Translations under genes and position numbers: made by a program
Source of the DNA: an uncultured bacterium
Lineage (GTDB): Bacteria; Planctomycetota; Planctomycetia; Pirellulales; UBA1268
Reading direction: 5' to 3'
Assembly (NCBI GenBank): GCA_937959175.1
Contig: CALGAS010000066.1
Location: 1-5,723, forward strand
DNA: 5,723 nt
In this document: in pieces, positions 5,538-5,723 of the stretch
Layout: every line of letters begins with the position of its first letter
How positions within the stretch are numbered: position 1 is the stretch's first letter
Notes under the pieces: model-generated
What the model saw: the letters and a program-made list of their open reading frames with translations, nothing else
What the model was told of the DNA's origin: nothing
Database searches by the model: none

Positions 5538-5566
5538 CGGTTCCCTTCCGTCGGAAAGGCGGTTCC
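5538..5566 (+). repeat. Paired CGGTTCC repeats, 22 bases apart
   Basis: CGGTTCC occurs at 5538-5544 and again at 5560-5566, directly before the ATG. The 22-base period is close to two helical turns, so both copies would face the same side of the DNA. The copies flank the hairpin at 5543-5559. This may be a regulator site or coincidence. Confidence 0.25.
5543..5559 (+). promoter_or_regulatory. Shine-Dalgarno inside a possible hairpin
   Basis: GGAAAGG (5553-5559) is a good ribosome binding site seven bases before the ATG at 5567 and supports that start. It can pair with the segment just upstream: TTCCG (5546-5550) with CGGAA (5552-5556) perfectly, and CC (5543-5544) with GG (5558-5559) past one mismatch. 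Only T5551 separates the arms, so in RNA the innermost pair must open to make a loop. Folding would hide the binding site. Confidence 0.45.
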
Positions 5567-5723
5567 ATGCGGCACAGTACGTGGCAGAACAGCCCGCAGC
5601 AGAAATGGTTTTTCTTCCACCGGGCCGGGGTTGGCGGGCGGCTGCTCGCCCTGATCGGGCTTGCCGTCGTCAGCGGTGTCGCCTTCGGAAACCAGGCCGG
5701 GGCCGATCCGCCCGGTGACGAGC
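5567..5723 (+). CDS. Exported or membrane-anchored protein, N-terminus only
   Basis: The frame from ATG 5567 is open for 52 codons to the right edge. A 25-residue polar start (MRHSTWQNSPQQKWFFFHRA is 1-20), with basic residues at 2, 3, 13, 18, 19 and 25, is followed by a hydrophobic segment LLALIGLAVVSGVAF (26-40). A small-residue stretch then ends in AGA-DPP at 44-49, which fits signal-peptidase cleavage after Ala46. Long n-regions of this kind are common in planctomycete secreted proteins. An uncleaved signal anchor is the alternative. The mature part is almost entirely missing, so no family can be named. The gene is divergent from the glycosyltransferase. The good Shine-Dalgarno and the signal-like translation make it convincing as a gene despite the truncation. 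Confidence 0.65.
   Translation, partial: MRHSTWQNSPQQKWFFFHRAGVGGRLLALIGLAVVSGVAFGNQAGADPPGDE

Larger units (their letters stand above)
5339..5566. other. Divergent control region
   Basis: These 228 bases lie between the minus-strand glycosyltransferase start (5338) and the plus-strand exported-protein start (5567). They hold a candidate promoter (5478-5506), a 12-base palindrome (5526-5537), a paired CGGTTCC repeat and a hairpin over the Shine-Dalgarno, all on the side of the plus-strand gene. On the glycosyltransferase side, CAGAAT (5406-5401, minus strand) lies 68 bases from its start but lacks a -35. Confidence 0.5.

Noticed and set aside
5339..5620. In-frame upstream extension of the glycosyltransferase
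   Set aside because: The added 94 residues look non-coding, would displace the conserved N-terminal motif from the start of the protein, and overlap the divergent exported-protein gene.
1..5723. Defence system, mobile element, CRISPR array, tRNA or rRNA
   Set aside because: No transposase, integrase, nuclease or helicase motif, no regularly spaced repeats and no tRNA-like cloverleaf were seen on either strand.

Overview
This is a GC-rich (roughly 65-70% by eye), gene-dense stretch of bacterial chromosome. The protein set suggests a planctomycete, probably Pirellulales-like. It includes a regulator with a C-terminal block I associate with that phylum, a secreted protein with two SPOR-like modules, and a two-membrane-segment protein that I know only as a planctomycete hypothetical. 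The assignment rests on protein character recalled from memory. No rRNA or other phylogenetic marker is present.

Layout, left to right. (1) Positions 1-661, minus strand: a YgfZ/GcvT-like folate-binding protein whose C-terminus lies off the left edge. (2) 662-1050: a 389-base divergent intergenic region with one weak hairpin and no gene that I can support. (3) 1051-1650, plus: an XRE-type helix-turn-helix regulator. (4) 1755-1841, plus: a 28-codon single-membrane-segment ORF with a GTG start, a good Shine-Dalgarno and a promoter-like sequence. It converges on and overlaps (5) 1813-2193, minus: a 126-aa two-membrane-segment protein. (6) 2194-2427: a divergent control region. (7) 2428-3591, plus: an exported double SPOR-like protein, followed 16 bases later by (8) rdgB, 3608-4234, plus, the XTP/dITP pyrophosphatase; these two probably form an operon. 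(9) 4238-5338, minus: a GT-B glycosyltransferase of the MJ1255-like group, ending 3 bases from rdgB. (10) 5339-5566: a divergent region with a 12-base palindrome and a hairpin over a ribosome binding site. (11) 5567-5723, plus: the N-terminus of an exported or membrane-anchored protein running off the right edge.

The genes do not form one pathway. They look like housekeeping and envelope functions: nucleotide-pool cleaning, Fe-S/folate-related repair, glycosyl transfer and envelope proteins. I see no transposase, integrase, phage, CRISPR or defence module. The points most worth a second look are the 28-aa membrane ORF, the two-module SPOR-like protein, a promoter-like sequence shared by three intergenic regions at a similar distance from their starts, and the hairpin that covers a ribosome binding site near the right edge.
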